Origin: Thermoplasmatota archaeon
GTDB taxonomy: Archaea > Thermoplasmatota > Penumbrarchaeia > JANQNL01
Direction of reading: 5' to 3'
NCBI GenBank assembly: GCA_028279585.1
Contig: JANQNL010000075.1
Location: 1-42,006, forward strand
DNA length: 42,006 bases
The stretch's first letter is position 1. Each line of letters starts with the position of its first letter. A program made the translations under genes and the position numbers. The notes under the pieces were generated by a model. That model was not told the DNA's origin and ran no database searches. It worked only from the letters and a program-made list of their open reading frames with translations. Shown here one piece after another: positions 32,975 through 42,006 of the stretch.

Positions 32975-33943
32975 TTAGTTCTCTGGTGGTATCTTGCCAT
33001 CGGTCAGCTTCGTCCCTGGAGGAACGTCCTGATCATAACCCACGATCGTCCCAGAAAGGATACTTCCCTGACCAATGGTGCTACCCGAGCCAATGATGCA
33101 ATTGTCGATAGAAACACCATCCTCGATGACAACCTCGTCGAGTATAACAGAATCCTTCAGAACAGGATCTCCTTTTGCCTGAACATTCTTACCGACACAC
33201 AGATGTCCGATACTTTCCACATATGACTGCAATGGTGCAGCTAACGCCTTATCGTTCTCAAGGATAAGCCCGTTCGCTTCCAGGAACTTAGGCAAGGTCC
33301 CAGCATCACACCAGTACCCTTGGAATGGCAGACCATACAACCCTTTCGGAACAAGCGACGGGAAGGTCTCACGCTCTATCGAGATCTTCTGACCATCGGG
33401 GATGACATCGAGCACTTCTGGCTCTAAAATGTACGTCCCTGCGTTTATGGTATTGGACGTCACCTCTTCCGGTTTGGGCTTCTCCTTGAACTCTTGTATC
33501 CGTCCATCATCATCCGTGGTGATCATCCCGAACGGTGTCGGGTCCTCGACCTCATACAAAGCGATCGTACCAACTCCCCCACTCTTCCTATGGAACTGAG
33601 CCATCTTCCCAGCATCCAAAGATGAGATAAGGTCCCCGTTCAAGACGAAGAAAGTATCGTCGATGTACTTCTGCGCGAACTTCACAGCCCCTCCGGTACC
33701 GAGCGGCTCGGGTTCAGTGTTTATCACGACCTCGAACGGATGCTCCTTCTTCTCAAAGTACTCCTCGAGCTGTTCCACCATGTAGTTCGTGGCCAAGACG
33801 ACCCGATCCACCTCATCAGGCAACACAGCCAGAACATACTCGATCATGGGGACGTTCGCGATAGGCAGAAGCGGTTTCGGGACCTTGTAGGTCAAAGGTC
33901 TCAAACGTGTTCCAAAACCTCCGGAGAGCACCACGGCTTGCAT
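32975..33943 (-). CDS. Sugar-1-phosphate nucleotidyltransferase with left-handed beta-helix tail
   Basis: This 322-residue enzyme should join a nucleotide and a sugar-1-phosphate, supplying NDP-sugars for surface polymers. The N terminus is the classic nucleotide motif LSGGFGTRLRPLT with VPKPLLPI (residues 5-26). ND in VLNGDL near 99-104 binds metal, and EFKEKP near 149-154 is typical. The C-terminal third has hexapeptide repeats (VILDEVVIEDGVSIDNCIIG). The sugar could be glucose or mannose. The ATG at 33943 is chosen over TTG at 33955 because a TATA box at 33969-33977 lies 26-34 bases upstream, as for leaderless messages. It is the first gene of the operon that includes hef. Confidence 0.87.
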   Translation of the reverse strand: MQAVVLSGGFGTRLRPLTYKVPKPLLPIANVPMIEYVLAVLPDEVDRVVLATNYMVEQLEEYFEKKEHPFEVVINTEPEPLGTGGAVKFAQKYIDDTFFVLNGDLISSLDAGKMAQFHRKSGGVGTIALYEVEDPTPFGMITTDDDGRIQEFKEKPKPEEVTSNTINAGTYILEPEVLDVIPDGQKISIERETFPSLVPKGLYGLPFQGYWCDAGTLPKFLEANGLILENDKALAAPLQSYVESIGHLCVGKNVQAKGDPVLKDSVILDEVVIEDGVSIDNCIIGSGSTIGQGSILSGTIVGYDQDVPPGTKLTDGKIPPEN

Positions 33944-33968
33944 GGTAATTGGCAACGGTGGGACAGGA

Positions 33969-33977
33969 TATATTATT
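33969..33977 (-). promoter_or_regulatory. TATA box of the nucleotidyltransferase-hef operon
   Basis: The minus strand reads AATAATATA, 26-34 bases before the ATG at 33943. This fits a leaderless transcript, since no ribosome site is present. Confidence 0.55.
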
Positions 33978-34013
33978 TCGGTCGGGGGATGGCCGAAAGT
34001 GCGAAAGTCTGGA

Positions 34014-34043
34014 TGGTAATTTGGTAATCTGTGGTAATTACCA
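34014..34043. promoter_or_regulatory. Cluster of TGGTAAT boxes, candidate operator
   Basis: Three direct copies of TGGTAAT start at 34014, 34022 and 34032. The last is part of a perfect 12-base palindrome TGGTAATTACCA (34032-34043), right before the TATA box of the giant gene. A fourth copy (33943-33949) covers the start codon of the divergent nucleotidyltransferase gene. Confidence 0.5.
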
Positions 34044-34050
34044 ATCTTAG

Positions 34051-34059
34051 ATTATATAC
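34051..34059 (+). promoter_or_regulatory. TATA box of the giant surface-protein gene
   Basis: ATTATATAC predicts transcription start near 34081. GAGGTG at 34095-34100 is the ribosome site, five bases before the ATG at 34106. Confidence 0.55.
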
Positions 34060-34105
34060 TCCCTATTACAATCGTACCTATAATGATAGTCACCGAGGTG
34101 GGACT

Positions 34106-37100
34106 ATGATGAAAGGCAAGTTAAACATCTTTTCGGGTAAGAAACACGACAAGGCCGCATTGGGCACAGAAGCGGTGTCCGAAGCTATCGGCACCATCCT
34201 TATGCTGGCCGTCGCCACGATCCTCGTAGGCGTCGTTGCTCTGTATGTGGCAACACTTCCAGAGCCAGATGACGACACCCATGTGGACCTTACGGTGGAG
34301 CTCGTCTACGACGATGTAGCTGGCACCGATGTGATAGCCATACGACATACTGGTGGAGAAACACTGTTCGAGGACGAGATCACCATCAGGATAAAGGTAA
34401 ATGATGTGGACATAGTAGGTTCGCCGTTCGACTTCTCAGATTGCGATAATAGTTTGGGAGCATGGAATGGTGATGACTACTGGGAGGTCGGTGAGACCTG
34501 GTCCATAACCCAGAACCCTGCGATCTCTGATACAGGGGACGTGGACATTTTGGTCATCCGCGAGTACCAATCCACATCCAAGGTCATCATGAGGACCTCT
34601 ATCAGCCAGACCGTAGGCGGCCATGCAATGGCAGACCTCGCGATCTCCGGCATGTGGGTCATGGACTGGGAGTCCAATGGCCACATCATCGACGAGCGCG
34701 AGCCCATCTATATGAACATCTCACACCTTGGTGACGCGGGAACCGATGTCGCCTTCAGCGATATCTCCTTGAAGATATTCGACGGCGAGATCTACATGGG
34801 AACGCCGACGCTCCTTGTCGGTTCAGATATCGTTGGTGACAACGATAACATCCTCGAACCAGGTGAGACGGCGGTAGCAGAGCTCAACCTTTCCCTGGAA
34901 CCATGGGATGGATGGCTCTATACCGGCAGACACACCATCAACGGAAAGATCATCCCTCTGGACGAGGAGAAGGAGTATTCGAATAACTACTACTCCCTCA
35001 CCACAGACGTCCTGAACACACCACCTGACTTCAGGTTCAACGGGCCTGACCCGGCCATCGATGCTTCTGGTGTCCAGGTCTCCAACGCGAACCCGCAGAA
35101 CGGCGAGACCATCCAGGTCTTCGTCACGGTCAGGAACGTAGGAGACGCAGACGTAACCTGGGACATGGATGTCCTGTTGGTCGTCAGTCTTCTTTCCATC
35201 GATAGGATAACAGGCACAGAGTTCTACGAGTGGTACGATGACTCCGGCGCCCTCGGCACCCGAAACGGGGACGTAACGGACGAAGCGTTCGACCCATACA
35301 CTTGTAAGCTTTCTGGAATAGCAATTCCTTCTTCAGGCGAAGTTACCTACACTTTCCCCCTCACAGTGACATCATCCAAGCCTGGAGAGAGCCTTATCAT
35401 ATCCGCAGCCGTCGATGCTTACAATAACGCATCCAACCCACAGTCCATTGGATATACCGAGGGTGACAACGAGAAGGACAACAAGGCACAGAAGACCATC
35501 CAGGTCATGCCAACCGTTCTTTTGGTCGACGATGACGGAAAGGACCCAGGCCAGGTCGGCGACGTGGCCGCACTGGTCCGTGAGTCCCTCATCGGTGCTG
35601 GTATCTCACCAAAGGACTACTTCACCACAGCTACCATCGGTGGAACGGATGCACCTACCTACGATACAGCGACAACCCCTCCATCCCCAGAGATGCAGGA
35701 CTACGATATCATCATCTGGGTCACTGGTAGGGAGGATTCAGGTGCTATCCTGACCAACACGAACGTCATCGAGATCCAGAAAGCCTTGGATAATGGTAAG
35801 TTCGTCTGGATCATCGGTAATGGACTGTGCGAAGCTCTTTACGGACAATCCAATTTCGGCTTTACTCCGGTATCAGCCATTACCACTAACGGTAATTTCT
35901 TGAGGAACTACTTAGGTATTAGACAATACAGAACTAATACTGTACCCGCCAACGATTTCGAGGTCATTGACGCTGTGACATACAATCCAGCGGGTCAGGC
36001 CCTCGATGGGTGGAAGAGTGGAGAGGACAACTACGAGCTGGACTACGTTGGAACCCAGACCATGGAACGGGTCCAGCCCATCAGCTACTCGGTCAACGAT
36101 CAGGTCGCAACCGTTGTCAACGGCACAGCCGGGACCAATGACATCTCCATGCACAACACCATCGCTCACTATAAGAAGGTCAATGGCGGGAACGAGCCTT
36201 ACAAGGCGGTCTACTCCGGTTTCGACCTTTCATCCGTCCCAAGGCTCAACGATAGGGTCAAGCTCATTTACACAGTGATGAACTGGTTCAACTGGACCAT
36301 GAAGGTCGGTAACGATGTGGCAGTCACCAAGATGGACATCACCCCAACAGACCCCAAGTACATGGACGAGGTCAACATCACAGTGGTCGTTAGGAACAAT
36401 GGACCGTTCGCTGTCAATACCCAGGTAATGTTCTATGTGACAGGTCCTGACAATGACGAGGAGGTCATCCCCACATGGGGTGGTGACGATAACCCGGTCC
36501 AGCTGACATTGAACCCTGGAGAGGAACGGATAGTATCCAAGACATGGCTCGCTATTACAACTGGTCTGCATGAGTTCCGAGCCATGATCGACCCATACAA
36601 CCTCCTCCTTGAGACCCTTGAGAACAACAACGATCTTGAGTACTCTACCTCCGAGATCACATCCTCACAGGTCTCACAGAACATCCTCTTCGTCGATGAC
36701 GATGCTGGAGATACAGGCAGCATGCAGATAACCAGGGCCCTTTCAGCTTTGGAATACCAGTATGACATCCATACTGTAGCATCTGGAGTTGACGGACCGG
36801 ACGTTGATACCCTCAAGAGGTACAACACTGTTATCTGGTATTGCGGCGATGCAACGACCAACACCATCAGGGCCAATGACGAGGTGTCCATTACCAACTA
36901 CCTCATCGGCAACTATCCTGAGGCATCTCTTCTGGGTGACCACAACGAGACCATCTGGGTCATCGGTGAGGGTATCGGGAACTCAATCTCCAACGGTGCG
37001 ATAACAGATTCCTTCTACAGGGACGTCCTCGGTCTTGGTACCAAGGTAGGAGGGGCCGGAAGCTCTTCCAGCAACATCATCGGGTTCCAGGACAACGCGA

Positions 37101-40100
37101 TATCCCACGGAATGAACTACCCACGTCTTGCAGGTGGAGGTAACAACGACGATCTGTTCACCCCATACGCTTTCGGCGGTGTAGTGGACCATGCCTTCGG
37201 AGCTACAAGCCCCAACGGCGGGACGAACTTCAACGCAATTGCCCACCAAAACAACGACACCTTCTACAAGACCTTCTTCTCTGGTTGGGATGTAGCAAAC
37301 CACGATGTGGCTGGTTCGAGGTGGGACATCAAGATCAACGAGGTGTTCACAGGTAACCCAGACCAGGTCGAGATAGTCAACCTTGGTATGGGCACTATCG
37401 ACCTGACCGGATGGAGCCTGCGGTGCTACGACGGTTCAAGCGGCGACCTGTACCACTTCCCGAACGGGTTCACCATCGGACCTGGTGTCACGGTCGTCAT
37501 CTCCGAACTCACCGGCACGAACACTGCCACCCGCTTGTATGACAATCTCAACGAGCTAGGTATTGGATGGACCTCCACATCTCGATACTATGTCAATCTA
37601 CTCGACGACACCGGTGCAAGCATCGACTACATGAGGCGTGCAAGCAGTGGAGGAGCTTCTTATGGAAATCCAGCAGGCGTCCAGTGGACCGGCTCTGCGA
37701 TCAGTTATACCGGTGGTTCTGATACAACCTACAGGAACCATGTCGGTGATGAACATGACAGGCTCGATTGGACACATGGAGGGGCAGCCACCCACGGAAG
37801 CCTCAACCCTGGTCAGGACCTTGCCGACATCACCAACGTCGAGACCGGTCTTGCAGAGGACATCTACCTCTCGCTCCACTGGCTCGGTCTCAAGGAGTAC
37901 AAGGCCGACTTCCGTTGCACGGATGTCGATATCACCATCAATGACGACAACCCACAGCTTGGTAACTCATACGTTATCACAGCAAGGGTCGCCAACGTCG
38001 GTGGCATGGATGGTTCCTGCTCTGTCAGGTTCCTTGACGGTAACACACTCCTGAAGACCGAGACCCCATATCTCGAGAGCGACGACTTCGTCAACCTCGA
38101 GTGTATCTGGGTGCCTCTGTATGCAGGAGATGCAGCTAATATGAGGTCGATACAGGTCCAGCTGGACCCATTGGACCTTGAGGATGAGGTGTTCGATACC
38201 TACAACAATTATCCATCGAATCCAACAGAGGTCTTCTTCTTCTTCGATGACATGGAGTACGAGGACGCCATCGACGCAAATAGCGCCTGGCGCCACGAGT
38301 CCACTGTTATGAAGATCAATGGTGAGTCGTCACTGGAATACCTCGACTATGCCCAGACCGGTATAGTCGATGCTTTCGATGCGGATACTCTGTCCGGAAC
38401 CTCTTGGATCCATAACTTTGCTGTCGACCACTCCATGAACTCAAGCTTCTCTATCAAGGAGCCGCTGGCGACTGGCGGCATCAACACGATGCTCGATATC
38501 ATGTTGGTCCTGGACAGGTCTGGTTCGATGAGCTGGGGTGGCAAGTGGGCCAATCTGGTCACAGCTTGCAACAGCTTGATCGATGCTCTCGATGCCAACG
38601 ACAGAGTGGCCATCTTCACCTTTGACTCCCGAACCAACGCAATGCACACATTTGAGTTCTGTGATGCCGCTGGTAAGACCACACTGAAGAACTTCATTGG
38701 TGCAATGGGAACACCAGGTGGTGGAACCAACATCTACTCGGCACTTATCGAAGATAAATCTACAGCCGGTGTTTGGAATGGTGACTTCGATGGTGAGACC
38801 GATGACGATGACGGTGCGATATGGTATCTTGTTGAGAACTATCGGGCAACGGCCATCCCGAACGTCATCACCATGTCCGATGGTGCTTCGGCCTACGGCG
38901 ATTATCAAAACGCAAGGAATGCTATCTGGACCCTTGCAGGATATGGTGGAACAACTAACTACATCGACAACTGGAGAGGAGCTCACAACACCTTTGGAAG
39001 CTTCACAGACATCGGCCTCTACTCCTACTCGATCGCTCTTGGTATCTCCCACGATCCACTATGTGGCAGCACCAACCCGATCGAGGTCAGGCCGAGGACG
39101 ACCTACTCCAACGAGCTCATGATGTGGACCATCGCCCAGGAGTCAGCCACAGGTGGCGATCTGGACATGTGGGCCGATGGTGATGGTGTCTACGATCCTG
39201 GCGAGTATGAGGGATATGGATACTACTACACTACAGACCCCACAGAGCTCGCAACGATCTTCAACCAGATCTCGGCATCCATGGGAAGCGCAGGTTCAGC
39301 AAGGTCTACATCGAACCTCGTTGTGAACGAGGAAGACTCGGAGCCTATAGCGGTGTTCGAAGATACCGAGAAGTCCTCTAACAATGGGCTACGGGAGCTG
39401 ATATCCTTTGAAGATATCCGCACGCTCTCGAGGGCCGAGTTGGACTCCAGAGGATACGATCATGGAGTCAATGCGAACTACTATGATTACTATCCAACTG
39501 TTAGGTATTCACAATACTATTATACCTATGATCAGAGGAGTACGATCCACACAGATACCACGCCGTTCTGGCAGAACTTCGGGACCGGAACCCCAATATC
39601 TGGTATCGACACAGATTACTTCGGCGTGCGTTGGACCTGTTATATCTACGCTGATTATGGCAAGACATACAACTTCCGTCTATATTCTGACGATGGAGGA
39701 ATGGTGTTCATCGATGGACAGAACGTCATCGGTGCAGCCCATTGGCGTGACCAGGGTTACACTAGTCGTACAGGTTCGATAACACTGGAGCAGGGCTTAC
39801 ACCAGATAATGCTGATCAACTATCAGGGAACGAGTAGTGCCCAGGTAAGATTGCAATGGGACAACCCTGGATCTTACCAGGACATCCCACTCTCGAACTG
39901 TTACGACCTGGATAACGCTCTGACCGATACGACGTTATGGAGCCAGGACTTCAACATCTACGGTGGCAACACGTACAGCTATCCATCATGGATAACTGGA
40001 TACTCCACAAGCTACAGGAGATGGATCAACTCCCTCGGTCTCAGTACCTATCATGACATGGCATCCTCATACAGGACCTACCCCTACAACAGGGGTGGCG

Positions 40101-42006
40101 GAGAGGGCTACTGTGCGCAGCTTATGAACAATGGTCTTCAGGGAAGGTATGACTGGGATTATCAGGATGCGTTCCTTGAGAACATCGAGGTCACTTTCGA
40201 GTTCGACTGGAGAGCAGTTGGTCTTGAGAGCACAGACCGGTACTATCTTGAGTTCTATGATGGAAGCTGGGACCTGATGTTCACCTGGGACACAAACAAT
40301 GATGATGGGGCCTGGCATAATGATGAACAGGTCACCATTGAGGCGAACTACCTTAGGTACACTGACTTCAGGTGGAGGATCAGGGAGTCCGTCAGCGCAA
40401 CCAGCGACTACCTCTATATCGATAATATCGAGATCAAGATGGTCAAGGATGTAGAGCCAGACGCCATCAAGGAATATGTGTGGAGCCCCAACGAGTATGG
40501 AACCGGACCTAGCACAGGTGTCAGTTGGTCGTACACCATGGGTTATCATTTCACCCCACAGGTGAATGGACAGATCACAGAGCTTGGTGGTTACTTCATG
40601 GGTACAAAGACCGTCTACCTTTGGAATGCTGGGACTGGAGCTCAGCTCGCCACAGCTACGGTAACATCTGCCAACAACTGGGCATACACCCCGATAACAC
40701 CTGTCGATGTTGTTGCAGGCACAAGATATACCGTAGCAGTATGGCTTGCTGGAAGCGGAGGTTCATACCGGTCTAGTGTATCCTTCCCACAAACCTACGG
40801 AAGTGTAAGGATCGATTCATCATGCTATCTGTCGGGTCAGGGTAGGCCGACGAACACTGTCACGACTAGTATGTATGGACAAGCCGACGTATGCTTCGAG
40901 GTGCCGAATCCGGACGCTTTGAGTGCCCCCGAGTTCCCGACACCGCAACACCTAGCAGAACATGTCAACGTCCATCCAACCCTACAATGGTATTGCGGTC
41001 CTGCTGAGAAGATCGACTACTACGAGATCTATATCGACACCGCAACTCCACCGACCGTGATAGAGGATCCAGACAATCCTGGCGCAGCTTACCAGTTCAA
41101 GGGCGAACAGTATGATGCGGGACTCCTTCAGTCCGGCACTAAGTATTACTGGCAGGTCAAGGTCGTCAGCACTTCCGGTAAGGAGTACACCAGTGACATC
41201 TGGGAGTTCACAACAGAGACCATCGCTGGCGAACAAGCTGGTGGTGATGATGCCGTTGAGGGCCTCAACGCCTTGGAGACGGACAGCTTCACAGTATCAG
41301 GCGCCACTGATGTACGGCTTGAGTTCTATCATAAGTACAACATAGCTGGAACCATTAACGGTGCATACCTCGAGCTCGGTGTCTACGATGGCGCTGGAGA
41401 TCCGACCGATGGTTCGAACTACAACTGGTATTACATCCAGCCAGAGGAACCATACAACTCAAACCTGTATCTCGGCACCGCTTCCCCACAACCCAGACCG
41501 AACTGTGGACCAGCCACCTCTGCATACACTGTGAGCGGAGATACACAGATCCTATGGTGCTGGAATGGTAAGTCCAACAACGGTCTGTTCGACTGGGAGT
41601 ATGTCTCTGTGAACCTCATCAAGCAGGCCCAGTCCATCACCGACAACTCTGCACACAGCATCACCCTTTCCGCCCAGCCTCTGAAGTTGAGGTTCAGCTA
41701 CTTCTACTTCGGCGGCGGTGTAGGCGGCGGATGGTGGGTTGACGATGTCAAGCTCATCGTCTCCGCAGATACGGTTGTGGTCGGTTCCACAGATGTGTGG
41801 GAGTGGCGCAACGATGGCGACTCCGCAAGCGGAACTGGATACTGGTATAACGGTGATCCTGCAGACAACGATTACCTCCTTGGCGGTATCGATAACAGCC
41901 TGATCTCCAGGCCTATCGATCTTACAAGGGCGGTGGACGCCAGATTCAACGCACAGTTCGCCTACAACGTCAACACCGACGTCGGTCTCCCTCCAGATGG
42001 AATGAG
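34106..42006 (+). CDS. Giant multidomain surface protein with type IV pilin-like N terminus (3' end outside the window)
   Basis: One frame stays open for at least 2633 codons to the window end. A basic stretch (1-22) precedes a pilin-type segment (AVSEAIGTILMLAVATILVG, 23-42, with its helix to about 50), as in archaeal pilins and archaellins. After this come a CARDB-like domain (about 320-465), a first VLLVDDDG domain (about 470-600), a second CARDB domain (about 735-840), a second ILFVDDD domain (about 857-1065), a lamin-tail domain (about 1072-1235), another CARDB-like region (about 1275-1370), a von Willebrand A domain with MIDAS DRSGS (about 1463-1740), a PA14 domain (about 1793-1935), a MAM-like beta sandwich (about 1990-2115), a DUF4082-like domain (about 2130-2260) and Fn3-like domains to the end. 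Likely an adhesin or receptor; cargo and partner unknown. The domain calls are by eye. Confidence 0.88.
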   Translation, partial: MMKGKLNIFSGKKHDKAALGTEAVSEAIGTILMLAVATILVGVVALYVATLPEPDDDTHVDLTVELVYDDVAGTDVIAIRHTGGETLFEDEITIRIKVNDVDIVGSPFDFSDCDNSLGAWNGDDYWEVGETWSITQNPAISDTGDVDILVIREYQSTSKVIMRTSISQTVGGHAMADLAISGMWVMDWESNGHIIDEREPIYMNISHLGDAGTDVAFSDISLKIFDGEIYMGTPTLLVGSDIVGDNDNILEPGETAVAELNLSLEPWDGWLYTGRHTINGKIIPLDEEKEYSNNYYSLTTDVLNTPPDFRFNGPDPAIDASGVQVSNANPQNGETIQVFVTVRNVGDADVTWDMDVLLVVSLLSIDRITGTEFYEWYDDSGALGTRNGDVTDEAFDPYTCKLSGIAIPSSGEVTYTFPLTVTSSKPGESLIISAAVDAYNNASNPQSIGYTEGDNEKDNKAQKTIQVMPTVLLVDDDGKDPGQVGDVAALVRESLIGAGISPKDYFTTATIGGTDAPTYDTATTPPSPEMQDYDIIIWVTGREDSGAILTNTNVIEIQKALDNGKFVWIIGNGLCEALYGQSNFGFTPVSAITTNGNFLRNYLGIRQYRTNTVPANDFEVIDAVTYNPAGQALDGWKSGEDNYELDYVGTQTMERVQPISYSVNDQVATVVNGTAGTNDISMHNTIAHYKKVNGGNEPYKAVYSGFDLSSVPRLNDRVKLIYTVMNWFNWTMKVGNDVAVTKMDITPTDPKYMDEVNITVVVRNNGPFAVNTQVMFYVTGPDNDEEVIPTWGGDDNPVQLTLNPGEERIVSKTWLAITTGLHEFRAMIDPYNLLLETLENNNDLEYSTSEITSSQVSQNILFVDDDAGDTGSMQITRALSALEYQYDIHTVASGVDGPDVDTLKRYNTVIWYCGDATTNTIRANDEVSITNYLIGNYPEASLLGDHNETIWVIGEGIGNSISNGAITDSFYRDVLGLGTKVGGAGSSSSNIIGFQDNAISHGMNYPRLAGGGNNDDLFTPYAFGGVVDHAFGATSPNGGTNFNAIAHQNNDTFYKTFFSGWDVANHDVAGSRWDIKINEVFTGNPDQVEIVNLGMGTIDLTGWSLRCYDGSSGDLYHFPNGFTIGPGVTVVISELTGTNTATRLYDNLNELGIGWTSTSRYYVNLLDDTGASIDYMRRASSGGASYGNPAGVQWTGSAISYTGGSDTTYRNHVGDEHDRLDWTHGGAATHGSLNPGQDLADITNVETGLAEDIYLSLHWLGLKEYKADFRCTDVDITINDDNPQLGNSYVITARVANVGGMDGSCSVRFLDGNTLLKTETPYLESDDFVNLECIWVPLYAGDAANMRSIQVQLDPLDLEDEVFDTYNNYPSNPTEVFFFFDDMEYEDAIDANSAWRHESTVMKINGESSLEYLDYAQTGIVDAFDADTLSGTSWIHNFAVDHSMNSSFSIKEPLATGGINTMLDIMLVLDRSGSMSWGGKWANLVTACNSLIDALDANDRVAIFTFDSRTNAMHTFEFCDAAGKTTLKNFIGAMGTPGGGTNIYSALIEDKSTAGVWNGDFDGETDDDDGAIWYLVENYRATAIPNVITMSDGASAYGDYQNARNAIWTLAGYGGTTNYIDNWRGAHNTFGSFTDIGLYSYSIALGISHDPLCGSTNPIEVRPRTTYSNELMMWTIAQESATGGDLDMWADGDGVYDPGEYEGYGYYYTTDPTELATIFNQISASMGSAGSARSTSNLVVNEEDSEPIAVFEDTEKSSNNGLRELISFEDIRTLSRAELDSRGYDHGVNANYYDYYPTVRYSQYYYTYDQRSTIHTDTTPFWQNFGTGTPISGIDTDYFGVRWTCYIYADYGKTYNFRLYSDDGGMVFIDGQNVIGAAHWRDQGYTSRTGSITLEQGLHQIMLINYQGTSSAQVRLQWDNPGSYQDIPLSNCYDLDNALTDTTLWSQDFNIYGGNTYSYPSWITGYSTSYRRWINSLGLSTYHDMASSYRTYPYNRGGGEGYCAQLMNNGLQGRYDWDYQDAFLENIEVTFEFDWRAVGLESTDRYYLEFYDGSWDLMFTWDTNNDDGAWHNDEQVTIEANYLRYTDFRWRIRESVSATSDYLYIDNIEIKMVKDVEPDAIKEYVWSPNEYGTGPSTGVSWSYTMGYHFTPQVNGQITELGGYFMGTKTVYLWNAGTGAQLATATVTSANNWAYTPITPVDVVAGTRYTVAVWLAGSGGSYRSSVSFPQTYGSVRIDSSCYLSGQGRPTNTVTTSMYGQADVCFEVPNPDALSAPEFPTPQHLAEHVNVHPTLQWYCGPAEKIDYYEIYIDTATPPTVIEDPDNPGAAYQFKGEQYDAGLLQSGTKYYWQVKVVSTSGKEYTSDIWEFTTETIAGEQAGGDDAVEGLNALETDSFTVSGATDVRLEFYHKYNIAGTINGAYLELGVYDGAGDPTDGSNYNWYYIQPEEPYNSNLYLGTASPQPRPNCGPATSAYTVSGDTQILWCWNGKSNNGLFDWEYVSVNLIKQAQSITDNSAHSITLSAQPLKLRFSYFYFGGGVGGGWWVDDVKLIVSADTVVVGSTDVWEWRNDGDSASGTGYWYNGDPADNDYLLGGIDNSLISRPIDLTRAVDARFNAQFAYNVNTDVGLPPDGM

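Noticed and set aside
1..42006. Insertion sequences, transposases, integrases or phage genes
   Set aside because: None was recognised. Apart from the inverted tRNA fragment and the odd left edge, nothing marks a mobile element.

Overview
The window is archaeal chromosomal DNA, most likely from an uncultivated euryarchaeon near the Thermoplasmatota. Several features are archaea-specific or typical: a Hef helicase-nuclease, a TrmY tRNA pseudouridine-54 methyltransferase, a Sec11-type (Ser-His-Asp) signal peptidase, an archaeal TadA/PilB-type secretion ATPase, a COG1395 helix-turn-helix regulator, TATA boxes about 25-35 bases upstream of start codons, and GGTGAT/GGAGG ribosome sites. The wealth of surface proteins built from FG-GAP, PKD, clostripain, CARDB and PA14 modules suggests a sediment or marine heterotroph. 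The lineage is inference; no rRNA gene is present.

Layout. 1-1095: an AT-rich edge with a doubtful truncated reading frame, a small membrane-protein gene broken by two frameshifts, and an unknown membrane protein. 1221-5476: sugar-nucleotide epimerase, UPF0235 protein, a possible Sec61-beta, a metallo-beta-lactamase/CoA-disulfide-reductase-like operon, and a small membrane protein. 5473-14597: an export and surface region with the secretion ATPase, a 1573-residue FG-GAP protein with a histidine-rich and acidic tail, a membrane protein with a longin/roadblock-like cytoplasmic domain, and the signal peptidase. 14602-17587: trmY, a KaiC-like ATPase, OsmC and a polytopic membrane protein. 17638-21795: a secreted, membrane-anchored clostripain-PKD protein. 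21797-24168: COG1395 regulator, metallophosphoesterase and a zinc-finger protein. 24226-24440: tRNA-Ser(CGA) followed by an inverted copy of its 3' end and GC-rich nested palindromes. 24574-28520: PKD membrane protein, two membrane proteins with PH-like domains, an M20 peptidase and a small zinc-ribbon protein. 28517-33943 (minus): one likely operon of nucleotidyltransferase, Hef, a COG3199 NAD-kinase-like protein and an unknown protein. 34106 to the end: an open-ended frame of at least 2633 codons encoding a giant surface protein with a type IV pilin-like N terminus.

How it fits together. Much of the window concerns building and using the cell surface: nucleotide-sugar enzymes, signal peptidase, a pilus/secretion ATPase, a C11 protease and three very large adhesin-like or binding proteins. 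The three membrane proteins at 7563, 13389 and 17638 share a style of cytoplasmic tail (EPEPEP runs, or clustered Lys/Arg with RGRRG), although their outer parts are unrelated. This suggests a common inner-face partner. The best candidates for something undescribed are the giant pilin-anchored protein with its TGGTAAT operator-like cluster, the shared tails, and the tRNA-Ser mirror hairpin.
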